DNA from: Saccharina japonica
Taxonomy: Eukaryota; Sar; Phaeophyceae; Laminariales; Laminariaceae
DNA length: 64,000 nt
Assembly: GCA_008828725.1 (NCBI GenBank)
Contig: MEHQ01004440.1
Location: 152,664 to 216,663 of the forward strand
Direction: 5' to 3'
Each line of letters begins with the position of its first letter. The stretch's first letter is position 1. Positions 14,627 to 27,500 of this stretch are shown here, piece by piece. Made by a program: the position numbers and the translations under genes. Below the pieces are notes generated by a model that was given only the letters and a program-made list of their open reading frames with translations, was not told the origin of the DNA and made no database searches.

Positions 14627-15556
14627 TCATGTTTCCATGCACCTTGACAGGCATTCGGACGCCGCCGCGTAGCCCTTGGACTTAAGCGACGAGAACGACC
14701 ACGATTGCCTCCGGCCGAACATCTTCAACGAGGACCCGTCTCTCTCGCCTCCCTCCGCCGCTGCCGCCTCATTGTCACCCTTCACCGGATCCGCCATTAA
14801 AACCAGCGGATCTATCGCCCGTGGGACCTGAGACTCGACGCACGCCTCCGCTGGTCCAGCCGGGAAGGGGGGACGTTGGGAAAATCTGTCCCCCGTCCAG
14901 GTGTTCTCGTACAGTACGATGCTGTAGCTGCCGGTGGGCACGACCGCACCCACCACGTGACCGTTGCCGATTTTGCCGTTGGGTACGACCGAGCCCACCA
15001 CATGGCCGTTGCCGGCTTTGCAGCTGTAGTTGCCGTTGGCAACGACCGCACCCACCGTGCGACCGTTACCGTTGGCGTTGCCGGATTTGCTGTAGCTACC
15101 GTTGAGTACGGCCGAGCCCACCACATGACCGTTGGCGTTGGCGTTGCCGGCTTCGCTGTAGCTACCGTTGGGCACGGACGAACCCCTCATATGACCGTTA
15201 GCCTTGCCGTTGCCGGCTGTGCTGTAGCCGCTGTTGGGAACGACCGCACCCACCGCATGGCCGTTAGCCTTGCCGTTGCCGGCTTTGCTGTAGCTACCAT
15301 TGGGCACGGACGAACCCCTCATGTGACCGTTAGCGTTGCCGTTTCCGGCTTTGCTGTAGCTGCTGTAGCTGCCGTTGGAGACGACCGAACCCACCATGTA
15401 GCCGTTGCCGGCTTTCAAGGGTGGCCGTTGAGATGGTGGCGGCGGCAGTGGAGGCATCGGGGCGTTCGGGCGGAACATGCCGGGGTCGTTCTCGTCATCT
15501 TCTCCGTGGGGTGAGACTACTACTCGAACCCACCCGGATGGTAGCGCGTACGATGG
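14627..15556 (-). CDS. Rab-like GTPase exon 5 (22-aa repeat tail), terminal exon
   Basis: 310 codons including the stop, starting after a pyrimidine-rich stretch and CCCCGACAG in phase 0, as exon 4 requires. A proline run (PPLPPPPSQRPP) is followed by about six 22-residue repeats and two shorter ones (protein residues 315-479). The repeat pattern is AGNG-x-ANGH-x-x-G-S-x-V-P-NGSYS. A charged, Ser-rich end follows (MFGRRQSWSFSSLKSKG) and closes at SECLSRCMET. The matching 66-bp DNA periodicity keeps the frame. If the inferred splice is wrong, this is a separate minus-strand gene starting at the Met at 15478. Confidence 0.72.
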   Translation of the reverse strand, partial: PSYALPSGWVRVVVSPHGEDDENDPGMFRPNAPMPPLPPPPSQRPPLKAGNGYMVGSVVSNGSYSSYSKAGNGNANGHMRGSSVPNGSYSKAGNGKANGHAVGAVVPNSGYSTAGNGKANGHMRGSSVPNGSYSEAGNANANGHVVGSAVLNGSYSKSGNANGNGRTVGAVVANGNYSCKAGNGHVVGSVVPNGKIGNGHVVGAVVPTGSYSIVLYENTWTGDRFSQRPPFPAGPAEACVESQVPRAIDPLVLMADPVKGDNEAAAAEGGERDGSSLKMFGRRQSWSFSSLKSKGYAAASECLSRCMET

Positions 15557-18500
15557 CTGTCGGGGAGCGGTAGAGGGGGTGGGTGCGTGAGTGGATGGGG
15601 TGCGGGGTGAGGGTAAGAAGCAAGAGATGCACAGGCGAACTTCGTAGCAAAGGCTGTCTACCGAAAGGTGTTTAGTTTGCGGTAAGGGGCATTATGACAC
15701 AAGAGCGGATGCGGATGGGGCCCCCCTCTTTACCGCCCCTTCGCCCACCACCACGTGTCGTCCGGACAAAAAACAAAAGGCAAGACAGAACCGCGGCCTC
15801 GTACATACACCAGCAGATAATACCACTTACTTTTACCGCTGTGAAGCAAACTATCCACCATTAACACGACCCCTCGATGGAGGTAGCTGCCCTAAAGATA
15901 ACGAAACACAGGCTACTGGATACCAGGTACTTGTGTAGCAACGCGCCTATCTCTAACACGACCCTTCGATGGACGTGACTGCACTAAAAACAATCTATAA
16001 CAGGCGACAGCACGACCTCCAGTAGACAACACCAGCTGTTCGTCATGGAAGGGCCGGATCTCAAGACTGGCAAGTACAATCATTCCTATTGACGGACGAA
16101 TGTTCTTAACATTGCACACGACTTTCCCAAAAAAACGCATTTCTAACAAGAGGTGTCGGGGTACTATACAATACACGGCCTTTTCTCACCGTCTTCATCG
16201 ACCACGGGCATTTCTCGTATGGGAGGTACCGCGCCACCGACATCACCAGCTGGCGAGCCGCCACTTCCACATTGTCGTCTCGCAGGGCTGACGTCTGAAC
16301 AAGCAAAAGAGGCAAGGGGGGGTGGTCAAGAGGAAATACGAATCGCCAATCATTAACCGTTAGCCGTGAGCTATTGATGTTAGTGTTCGTCAGGGGATAT
16401 CTTGGGTATGTCCCCGGGTTTCCTACAGTAGGTGAATACGGATATTGCGGGTAAAACTGGCATTGCTGTTTGCTGTTGTGCAATGAAAAATCAGCATTCA
16501 CTGTCTCTTGTCACTCTACTACAACACAGCTGGAATCCCATGTCTCTCTCATGAGTGCAGTGTCACCCGGGTAAAAATCTCACTCAGGTGCTTTACGTAG
16601 CGGTGCTGCCCCTGGGCTCAGTGTGGCCATCCACGCTAGACTATAAGGTCATGCGCGGCGGCCTGTGTCGGACTGACGTTGTGCAATGACATGACAAGGC
16701 CTCCACATCAAACACGCTAGGAGACCGCGGCTTAACCCCTTGCCTGACCACTCCCTACACTAACACTAGTATGATAAGACCAAAAGAGACCTTGACGCGC
16801 CAAAAAAAAATGCGGTATCGAGTCAAGCATAGGTTGTATGTATGACATGACATGACACCACGTGAAATAAAACAGAGTCGATGATCCCACCTCCACAAAG
16901 TTGAGACCGTACTTTCGAGCGAACCGAATTCCCTCCATCATCGAGACCTCTCTCTGCTTCGACGACATGTCAGATTTGTTCCCCACCAGGATAAGGGCTG
17001 CAGCGCGAGAGCACAGCGGGGCGGTGGCGATGGTGGTGGCGGTGAAGGCAGTGGGGGGGGGGGGGTTGGGCAACACCGTTCGTTAACACAAACTAGAGGC
17101 AGGGCTGACACATGGCATGCCATCAGTAAACCGTCATTCTCCCAACACGCAGCGCTCGCTCGCTATCCTTCTGCTAACACATGCCCTCTATCTATGCCAA
17201 ACAAGAGGGGGCACTACCACAAACACTAGCAAACAAGCAAGCCGAACCGGAGAGCAAGCAGAGCAAGCGAGCGAGCCAGTGAGTAAGCAACCGAGCAAAG
17301 CGAGCCCCAGGGCGTGCGCGATCCATCCCATTCCCCCTGAAGGACGACGATCAACCAACCACCTATATGACATACACACATCTGATCAACCAACTACAGT
17401 AGTTATGACATAAAACACATCCGGATCTCAAGGCGACCACCCGCCCCATCCCCATCCTCTTCTCACAGAAACATAAAACAAGAGAGCGGGCAAGGGGGCT
17501 AACACATACTCAGGGTACAGGGACTCACATATACTCTGGTGACAGTGTTGTCGGATCAGGGCGAGCCATGTCACGATGTCGTCGAAGGTGCTTCGTCGAG
17601 AGATGTCGTACACCAGCATCGCCCCAACAGCTCCTCCAAAAAACGCCTCTGTGATGGACTTGAACGGAAACTTACCGCCCGTATCCCAAACCTGACAAGG
17701 CACCACCACCACACAACCAGGGTAAAAAAACAAACGAAGTACGGAAGTTGCCGTTAGAAATTCGCGAAGGCAAGCTTTGTTTGAATAATTGTCGTCGATT
17801 TGTGTGCGTTGGATCCCGGTCGGTAGGCCCGTCGGTAGGTAAGATTATAAACGTTTCGTCTATAATATGCCTGTACGAACCCCTCTTCCCTTTGGACAGA
17901 GTACGAGTAGAGTTTACCAAGGGTTCGATGCCATGGTTGAGGTACACTGTGTACGAGACAAATGAAAAACACTGACCAATGGTTGACTGGCTTATCTGAT
18001 TGGCTCAGGGTCAGGGTTTTCTATTCATCTCGTACACATTAGTGACCCTCAACCTCTTTCTCGAAAAAGTGGTAAGCTACCCTACCCTCCCTTCGGAACT
18101 TGGACGGAAGAAAAATACCGATTTTTTTTTTGACAATTTCAGGATCGGTCAGCCCCCGGGGCTGCTGAGGTAGGAGGTAGGGGGTGTACCCGAGCTGTCA
18201 TGTAAGGGCATACATATATCTCCAACAAATATGCCGCATGGTATGATGCTATACATACCCGAGCTACAATGCAAGGACCAAATACGTTAGGAGACATGTC
18301 GAACAGGGCAGAAAGTACGCTGTCAAGGGTGTAGGGCCGAATGTTCTACACCAAAAGCTATTAAAAGTGTAGTTTTGTGTCATGTCAAGGCACGTCAAGG
18401 GAAAGCTGCTGTTTGCCAAGGGGTGAAAGTGCAGTCTCCTGACGTCTTTGGCAAAGACATCTACAGCAGTATCTCTGACACCTCTACACACCGCATGGAA

Positions 18501-21500
18501 CCGCTACATACGTAGTCGTACTTAGCTAGTCGTACTGCTGCACGCGCTCTCACTTCCGGGTTGACAACACTGACACCACACCACATGAAACGATGCGACC
18601 TGGTACATAGTCGTAATTAGTTAGTCCCAAGTGCTGCACGCGCTCTCACTTCCGGGTTGACAACACCGCACTTGGCATCGTTTCGAGGTACTGTGTCTAC
18701 ACCTCGTTCCCAAATTGATTAAAATCAAAACCACTCCGCGCGCGAGGGGGCGCGATACCTTGCGTGATAAATTATATGGTACTACAGCAGTGATAACGTA
18801 GCTTGGAAATTCGTCTGAGGCGATGTCACATCTTGCACGTTATATTCACATCATACCAGGTATGCACGGTTCTATATAGAGAAGAAGAAAAAAAACAAAA
18901 AAAAAAACGACAGCTGTGAGATCGAGTATTTCGTCGAAACTCATACTTGCAAGCTGCGTGGGATACTTCCATCGCGCGAACTACGGGTATATTGCCATAC
19001 TAAACTACCAGGTACAGGTTTAGTGTATCATAGCGTACAACATTGAATGTACATACTTGGAATTTCGTGCGAGTGGGTGTGAAAATCTTCAGCGTTATAT
19101 AACATATATATATATATATGATACGATACGGTTCTACTATTACGGGGGACCATAGTAAATATCATATAATGGGACCAAATATTGTCAGTAAAAATAGGTA
19201 AACATATAGGTTTTTGTATGTACCGTAGGTCCCTATTTACTACCTGGTACGGTCGGCCGTAATACTAACAAACCACATTCGAAAGTCAACAAAAATAATA
19301 AAATGCTGCCCGGCGGCAAACACCATAATAACTGCTGCACCTGCTGCGACCTTCACAGGCGTGTACATGTGTATATATATGCGACCGGTGTACAAACAGG
19401 CGGATCGTCAACGGTCAAGTCGCCAACACGGTTCAACGGACACCAGGCCCAGGCAGGCTCATATGATACAACCTACAACGAGCTAGTTTACCACTTTTTC
19501 GAAGAAATTGTTTGCTGGCTGTGCCGGGTTGACATCAGTATTTGACCGAGAAATTAATATAGAGATACGAAGTAGATATTATACGTACCAGGTAAATAAA
19601 ATATTAAAATTGTCTTCTCCGAAAAGCTGGAAAGTTTTACGCGTACTCCCATTTCCCACTTGCCCTTCAGCGTCCCATAAAACTACTAAATAGCGGCATC
19701 TCGCCGGTCAGCCCGGACAATTTATATCTCAAGTCTTAAGGCGGGACAAACGAAAGAAATCACGGTTCTACTTTTGGACAACGTGCCCTACCGCCATCTT
19801 CGTTATTTGTCAGCTCGTATGATTCTTTCACATCATATTCGAAAAGTTGTAATTTGTTGCTCGAATATATAAATATGTAGCATCACATTTCCTGTTTGCT
19901 TGTTTTTGTGGACGCGAGCCGGCGGGGCGAAGGCTTAGACGAATTATGATTGGTTGCACCGATAATTGATTGATTTGAGCGATTGGATGGCCCACGGTGT
20001 GGCCGCCCCGCCCGCCCGGCTGCACCGCACAATGATCAAAATCGTGCAAAATGACTGCAGCACCTGTACTACAGTAATTAATACTGCTATCAGATACTTG
20101 TGGTATGTCACTCTGTCCCGAAATATATGCACCTTTTATCATCGATAGTCAATGAAATGGTGCTTATATTTCGGGACAGAAGGGTATTAAGCAACAAATG
20201 CCTGGTATATACGAAGTATATGTACGAATTCATATGATATGTACTACTATAGACAGCAGTACAGCAGCAGGTTACACAAAGCAGTAGCTTCGTCGAATGT
20301 TGTTGTTGTCTTCACATTAAACTCGTTTCAGTTGCTAATCCCTATAGTCTGATCTAGCAAGATCACAGCCCGTGGTCACAAAAGTGCTAGAGCCATCAGA
20401 GAATCCTAAAGAACACGACACTTATCATAGCAGGGAAAGGATACACCAGTCCGAAGAGGTACACCTAAAATCCCTACAGCATGTTATGCGTGTCCAAAAC
20501 TGAACTACACGAATGTGTACAATCGAAGAAAACAATTGTAAGAGCACACCCTGATTGATGTGGCCGGCTGCACGATATAATTACTGCAGCAGCTGACCCA
20601 TTCTAAAACGCAATGGGGATGCCAGGGGACGGAGGGGTAAAAAACGTTCGATATTTCGATATATCGAAACTTTCGGGTTCGATATTTCGATATATCGACA
20701 CCTTCAATATGATATCCAAACCACAAATTGACATCTATATACGTAATGTGCTCTCCTGGCACTAACGTACGGGTACAACACCTGGCATAACACCGCTGAC
20801 TATGCTTGAAGCCGGCAAGATACAACAGCAGTATATGATACCCGGTACATTGATAAATTGTGCAGGGGGCGGTGCTAGTCTAACGATTAATATCGAAGAG
20901 TTAAGACTTGCTGTCACGCTGTCACCCCTGCTGGCTAAGTTCGGGGGTTCGAACCCCTGCTGAAACGCGAGAGCGCGAGTTCGCCATTTTTTCCTCGAAC
21001 CTATGTTCGAAAATTAGCCCACTCATTATCTTCGCACTTCCGTCTTTCTCCCTCCCAATAGTCGTAACTCAGATCCGGGGTCACAAAGTAGGCTCCTCTC
21101 CCTCTCCTCCCCCACTACGGTTCTTGCCTTGGTTTTTATCGCGAGAATATTTCAGCACTTTCTTCCCTCGTCAACTTTCGTGGAATTTTGCAAGCGCTCT
21201 CGACAGTCGCTGTCATTTGAGAATAAAAACCTCCATGGGGAGAATCGAACCCTCGACATCCGGCCCTACAGGCTTCGTGGCTACCAGTTAGACCACCGGG
21301 GCGACCGGCCCGCAGTGGGAATGAGGAATGACCGAGTGAACTCTCTATTCTGCACCATATGTGAAAAAAAACACAGCATTATTACATTATTACCGCTCTG
21401 TACAGGGCAAGAAAGGGGTGATTTCTTCCCGCGACAAAAAAAGAAAGGCGCGTATATATCGTAGTGGAGAGGGGCAAAAGTGCTTGCTACGTGACACCAA

Positions 21501-24500
21501 ATCTTGAGATATGACTATTAATAAGGAGGAGGAGAAAGAAGAGCGAAGATCATAACTGGGGTGAAAATCAAACGAAGAAACAAAGCGCGATGGGGGGGGG
21601 AAGGGGTGGGAGATATCTGTGGCCGCTATATACGGTATTGCTATATACTCGTACTAACTGTAGGGCTGTGAGCTGTGAACAGCGGCCGATACTCACTCGT
21701 CGTTTGATTGGATTTCAATCGATGTCGGCGAAGACAATTCATCCTGAATAAAAACATTAAAAAAAGATCACGCGGCTCGCTCGATTTCTGAGTGAAATCG
21801 AACGAGGTAAGCGATCCCCAATCACCCCCCCCTGGCTCGCGAGAGGGCCAACATAGCCAGCGAAAGAGGTCACGAATACACGAAGACCTCGGCAAAATCC
21901 TCGTGTTACCTCTATTTTGCGATTCCGATATCGATTAAATTGTTGAATATTACATATATATGATACTGGTATATATTTATATCATATATATATACATATT
22001 TTTGTCCATCCCATTTATAATATCTTCGCACTTCCGTCTTTCTCCCTCCCTATTAATAGTCGTAACTCAGACCCGGGGTCACAAAGTAGGCTCCTCTCCC
22101 TCCTCCCCCACTACGGTTCTTGCTTTGCATTTTTATCGCGGGTAGATTTCAGCACTTTCTTCCCTCGTCAACTCTCGTCGAATACATACGATTGAATCGG
22201 ATGAATCTATTGCGTTTCACATATATATACCTCGTAGGAAACTTGGCCGGCGTGGGAGTAGTGACGATTACGTATTAACAGTGACTACGGCATGATGTCC
22301 AGAAGGTCGCCCGCCCGCCTGAGAGAGAAAAAAATGAAAAACTAAGATTAATCAAGCGTCATGCGAAATGAAGTGGGGGACGAAAAGTGATGGCCACGAA
22401 CGAACAAAGAAAACCTGAGCCTGACCAACCACGAAGTACCAGGTACACCCGTAAAAGAGCATTGCGTTTGCACAGCAGAGATGAGACCGTTTTTCAGTGC
22501 TCGATTTTTTTCCAGAACGTGAAGGGTTACCTACCGAACAAGGCGTTTCGAAAAATCTGGTCCAGAGCCTTCCGAAAAGTTAATGATCCACTGCTGCTGC
22601 TGTAGCACCCTTACCGTTCGTTGCCTAGGAAAGGAGCGCTGAAAAACGATCGTACCCACATACCCACCCCTGTGCAACTCAACGCTCCTTGCGGTATACC
22701 AGTACATCATAAAATTTGCATCGGCTCCCGGCCCTACGCAACTTGGACTACTTACGTAGGTCGATGGCATCATGCATCAGGCCCCCAGAAGGTCGCCGAG
22801 AAAGGAAAAATGAATAAACCAATCAGCAGCGAGATGAGCTGGGAAGAAAAGTGACGACCCGAGAACGAACGTGTAAACGACCTGAACCTGACCAATCTGA
22901 CCCGGATTTTAACTGTTCGTCTGTTCATGATTCATGACCACACACGACCTGTCCGTCGGCTGGCAATGATAACGTTTCGCGTAAAAAGCAGAGGCAAGTA
23001 CTCTTATGATATGTACGCGAGCGCGAAAATAAATACAAAAAGCTGAGTGAACTATTTTAGGCCGAAAAATCGAAAAATCATGAAACAATCGGGTGGTCGT
23101 GTGGGAGCAGGGAGCGGGAGCTCGGGGCTAGAACGGGGCACGCAAAAAAAATATGAAAAGGACCAAGTGTGACGTACGTACGTAAGAGACGTACGTAAGA
23201 GACGGTACGCACGTGCGTAAGAGGATGTACGGTCCGGGTCCGACGGTTCGGTACCGGCAACAAGCACCGGACACATAAGTATGATTAAATTTCAAATTAT
23301 CAAATTATCAAATTATCAAATTTGGGCCAAAGTGTGCTGGCATCTGGCATGTATTTACGCATGATATGATATTTACGTCTATTACAGGGAGCATAGTAAA
23401 TAGGACCTGCGGTAGGCATACAAAAATCTATGTATTTCGGTATTTTTGCTAACAATATTTGGTCCTATTTACTAGGTCCCCCCTAATAGACATAGGGCAT
23501 GTCAGGTAGGGTACATGAAAAAAAGGGACCCTGTTATCTTGGTCATGCATACCCGCGGGTAGAAACGAGTAGAAACGCTCGATACATAAAAACAGCGAAC
23601 TACCGAAAAATGTTCCTGCTGGTGAGTTGATGGCGCTCGCTGGCGCAACTATTAATAGTTGTAGAAAAGAACGAGCCTGTGGGCATAAACCACAGGTCGG
23701 ACACGACTATACTAGTTTTAGTGTTCCCGTTTTTGCTGTGGCCGTTTTGGTGGAAACCCCGATTATGGTGGACAAAGTCGCGTGGGAGCAGGGTGCCTTT
23801 TGCTGGGCCCTGGCGGCGGCAAATTCTATTTCTGCACCATTTTATTTTTTCCTTTTGCTTCCTTTTGTTCCTCTTTTCTTTCTTTGTTTTTCCTTTTTCC
23901 TTTGGATCGATTTATATTTCTGTTGGTGAAGGTGTACGATGTGCCGCAGCAGTTATGATGCATATTCTACTGCGTTGTATAGCGTGTGGTGTCTTATGTA
24001 TCTGGGCAAATGCCAACAGCAAGAAAAAATGTATTTTTTTCATAAAAGTCATCAGAGCCCAGATGGCTTTTTCTTCGCACTGTCATCAGGTCATCAGAGC
24101 CAGTATGGCTTTTTCTTACTGTACTCAGAGTCCGTATGACCTTTTCTCATCAGTCATCAGAGCCCCTTTGTGTATGGTAGCGTGTGGCCGGCGTGTGCCA
24201 GGTGAACGAAAGCAAACATTCATAAAATATGTACTGCTGCTGCTGTAATGCATCAATTTCAACAACTTCCTTCTACCGGTCGCCCCGGTGGTCTACGAGT
24301 GTGTGTGTGTTCTTCACATTAAACCTTCCTTTCTACCCGTCGACATCCAGCACACCCAGTGTCCGTGCCGATTCTTCATCCTAAAAAGGTACCAGTTCTG
24401 TGGTCACAAAACTACGACACAGAGATACTACACTCAGTGCAGTAAGCAGAGCAGACAATGTCTACGAGTGGTTAGCATTGGTAACCGAGTTCGAATCCCA

Positions 24501-27500
24501 TCCAACCGTGGTGAGACTTTGAGTTTATTTTCAAAAAAAAAAAGGAACCAATTGAGCGCCTTCGTAGCGTGGATACTACAACAGTAGTAGGCGGAATTCG
24601 ACGCGAATCGACGAGGGAAGAAAGGGCTGCAGTCTACTCGCGATAAAAATGCAAGACACGAACCGTAGTGGGGAGAGGGAATAACAGCCTACTATTAATA
24701 TGCGGCCCCGGATCTGAGCTATATATGATACACCAGCATGGAGAGAGAAAAGAAGAAGATTATTAAACATATTAATATGAATAGTACTCGTATATTACAC
24801 CTTTAGATACCGCGGTGTAGAAGGTACCGCCGTGGTAGGTCCGTTCGATGAGCATAAACAAAAAAATTGGTGCTGAAACGACAAGCACTGCCGTGAAGAG
24901 TAACATCTTAGCAAGAGTTATAGTCTGATATATAAATAAATCTGGTTTGTCCCGTCTTTGTCCGCGCAAAAATGACGGGGACATGTCTGGAAAAAGCCTC
25001 CAAAACTGCAAATATTCAAATATTTCGTATAATATGTTAACCCCTTAAGAACCGGCCCCCCGTTTTTGGGGAAAACTACTTGGGATTAGTGTGGGATAAG
25101 TTTTGCAGTTCTGAAAGGGTTAAATGTTACCCCTTTTCGGACTTCAAGGGTACAACTTGAAAGAAAAAAATGACGAATACCGCCTTGACCACTGCTTGGC
25201 TAGGGGGTGATGCACATGCGTACAAGTTCCGTCGTGCCTCTATAGTGCCGGTTGCCCGCCTTGTAATTTTACTCAGCACAGATGACCAGGGTGAGGCAGT
25301 GTGCGGAGTAGTACCGGTAGCCGCTATATATATGAATAGTAGTTCGCGCGATCGAAGTATTCCACGAAGCTTGAAAAGACGAGTTTCGACGAAATCCTTG
25401 ATCTCACAGCTGTCGTTTTTTTTCCCCTCTACTTATGTGTAGTGCCGGTATTTGTTGGCTGGCGCATACCGGCACTATAGAGGGACGGACCATCACTACT
25501 ACTGACTGCGGTATTTGGTGCCCGAACTACAAACAGCAAACAGCACAAACGTGCTGGGCGCTCACACTCTTGTATACATTGTTTATATACTCTGTACGAG
25601 TAGATTATCGCCGTGGAACACATGGGATAACACACATCCCCTTTAGTATCAAGACGAATTTCCAATCTGGGTGTCTCGGCAACGGGTATGATGAGAGTGC
25701 AAGCTCCGAGCGTTGCGGCTATGGAAAGATATCTTGACGAGATCTTCTCAGGCCCACTCCTTTCGTTGTGTACGCCCCCCCTGGTTGTGGCGAAGTCGGC
25801 TCTGAAATCATCCATCCCGGGGTGTGTGCTATCTCGAGTGTTACACGGTAAATACCTGGTATATGGGCGGTTATAGTAAGAATAAGGCTGCTAAGACCAA
25901 AATTGCTACCAGGTATATATATTACTACCGGTTTTGCATAGATAGGTCGCTTGCTCTCGGTTAGTAGTTGATACAATACCGCAGGTAACATTTATATATA
26001 TACGAGTACCTGGTACCGGTGTACCAGATACCAGGTATTTGTGGCACATATCTATATATGTCTGGTATGTACCTGGTACAGTAGTACATCAAACAAAAAA
26101 GCGAACAAAAACAGATGAGGACAAATTGTACAGGGAAAGGAGCCGCCCCTGAGCGGCTACGTAACAAAATGCTCTCCTTTTTACCGGGTTCAGGGGGGCA
26201 AATGATAAATCATGGCAAGAAATACGGGTCGTTTGTCTTGCCGCTTGCCGCATGGCAGCTCTTTATCTCTGTATACGCAAAATAATGGCGCAGGACATAA
26301 TACAACCAGTAATCTCGCTGTCGAATACATGGAATCACATGCGGGTACACGTGGGGTTCGGTTCCAAGTATTGGAACAAGAGAGTAGATGTAAGACACAT
26401 AACCCTCAAGAGACAGCAACCTCCTATGGAAAAAAAATCCTCTTGAGAACCTACTACGGAGTGAACGAGAAAGGAGGAAGGAAGACAGAAGCGAAGATAA
26501 GAGCATGGCGCTTCCCGCAGACCTCAGCGCAGCTACCCGCGTGTCGGCGGAAACGCCTATTCGAAACTTTCCATGCACGACGGTGGCCCAGGTAGAGGCT
26601 GGGGTATGCCTCGAGTACACCTGCAGTTGGCACCGCCTGCACTTCGCAGGGGTTGACCGGTATGAAGTGGAGGAGCGACCAAGGGAGTTCGTCCCGCCGG
26701 AGGCGCCGGCAAAGCGAGGTTGCTGGTGTCTCCGGTGCAACGAAGTCCCGTAGCCGCTCCGTCGCTTCATTCCGGTCAACCCCGGCAAACCGCACAGGCG
26801 GTGCCGACTGCAGGCACACCCGCGGCAGAGGTCGAGGCATGCCCCAGCCCCTGTCTGGGTCACCCTCATGCATGGAAGGTTTTGAACGGTACGAGTAGCC
26901 TTCAGCGTAAAGTATGAGTACAGAGGCCCAGAGTAAAACAGGGGGGCGGGGCACAGGAAGCCCTAGCAGACGAGCCTAGTGATACAAGAACATCAATCAT
27001 AATATGGCGATATCTACAGAAAATATGTGTGACAAGAACATCGGTCAGAATATGGCGATATCTACAGAAAATATGATCAGAAAATCAGTCAGAATATGGC
27101 GATATCTACAGAAAATATGGGTGATATCACGAGCAACGGCTGGAGGCCTCATTCCAACCCAATACTTGGAAATAATGGCAGAATACATCAGTAATATTGC
27201 AACGAGCTTCTAGTTTTGTATCATCTGATATGTACTGCCCACGTAGCATCGAAGCATATAGCAGTACTCGTAACGACAGGGTAGCAAGTATACCCAGCAA
27301 CCAAACCTGATTGCTATATATCGAAGCAGGAGTCGTTTGCTACGAACATTCTCGCAAAACCATGTTTGGAAGGTACCGGATTAGGGAAAAGGAAAGGGAG
27401 CAAGCTGGAGGGAGAAGGAACAACATATATATACTACAGTATGTACGAGTAATACATACCAGGTATCATATACCAGGTACAGGACACTTTAAAAAGTATG

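Noticed and set aside
14876-15514. 212-codon + strand frame antisense to the Rab tail exon
   Set aside because: Its openness follows from the 66-bp repeat on the other strand; it has no splice or domain support, while the minus frame has in-phase junctions.
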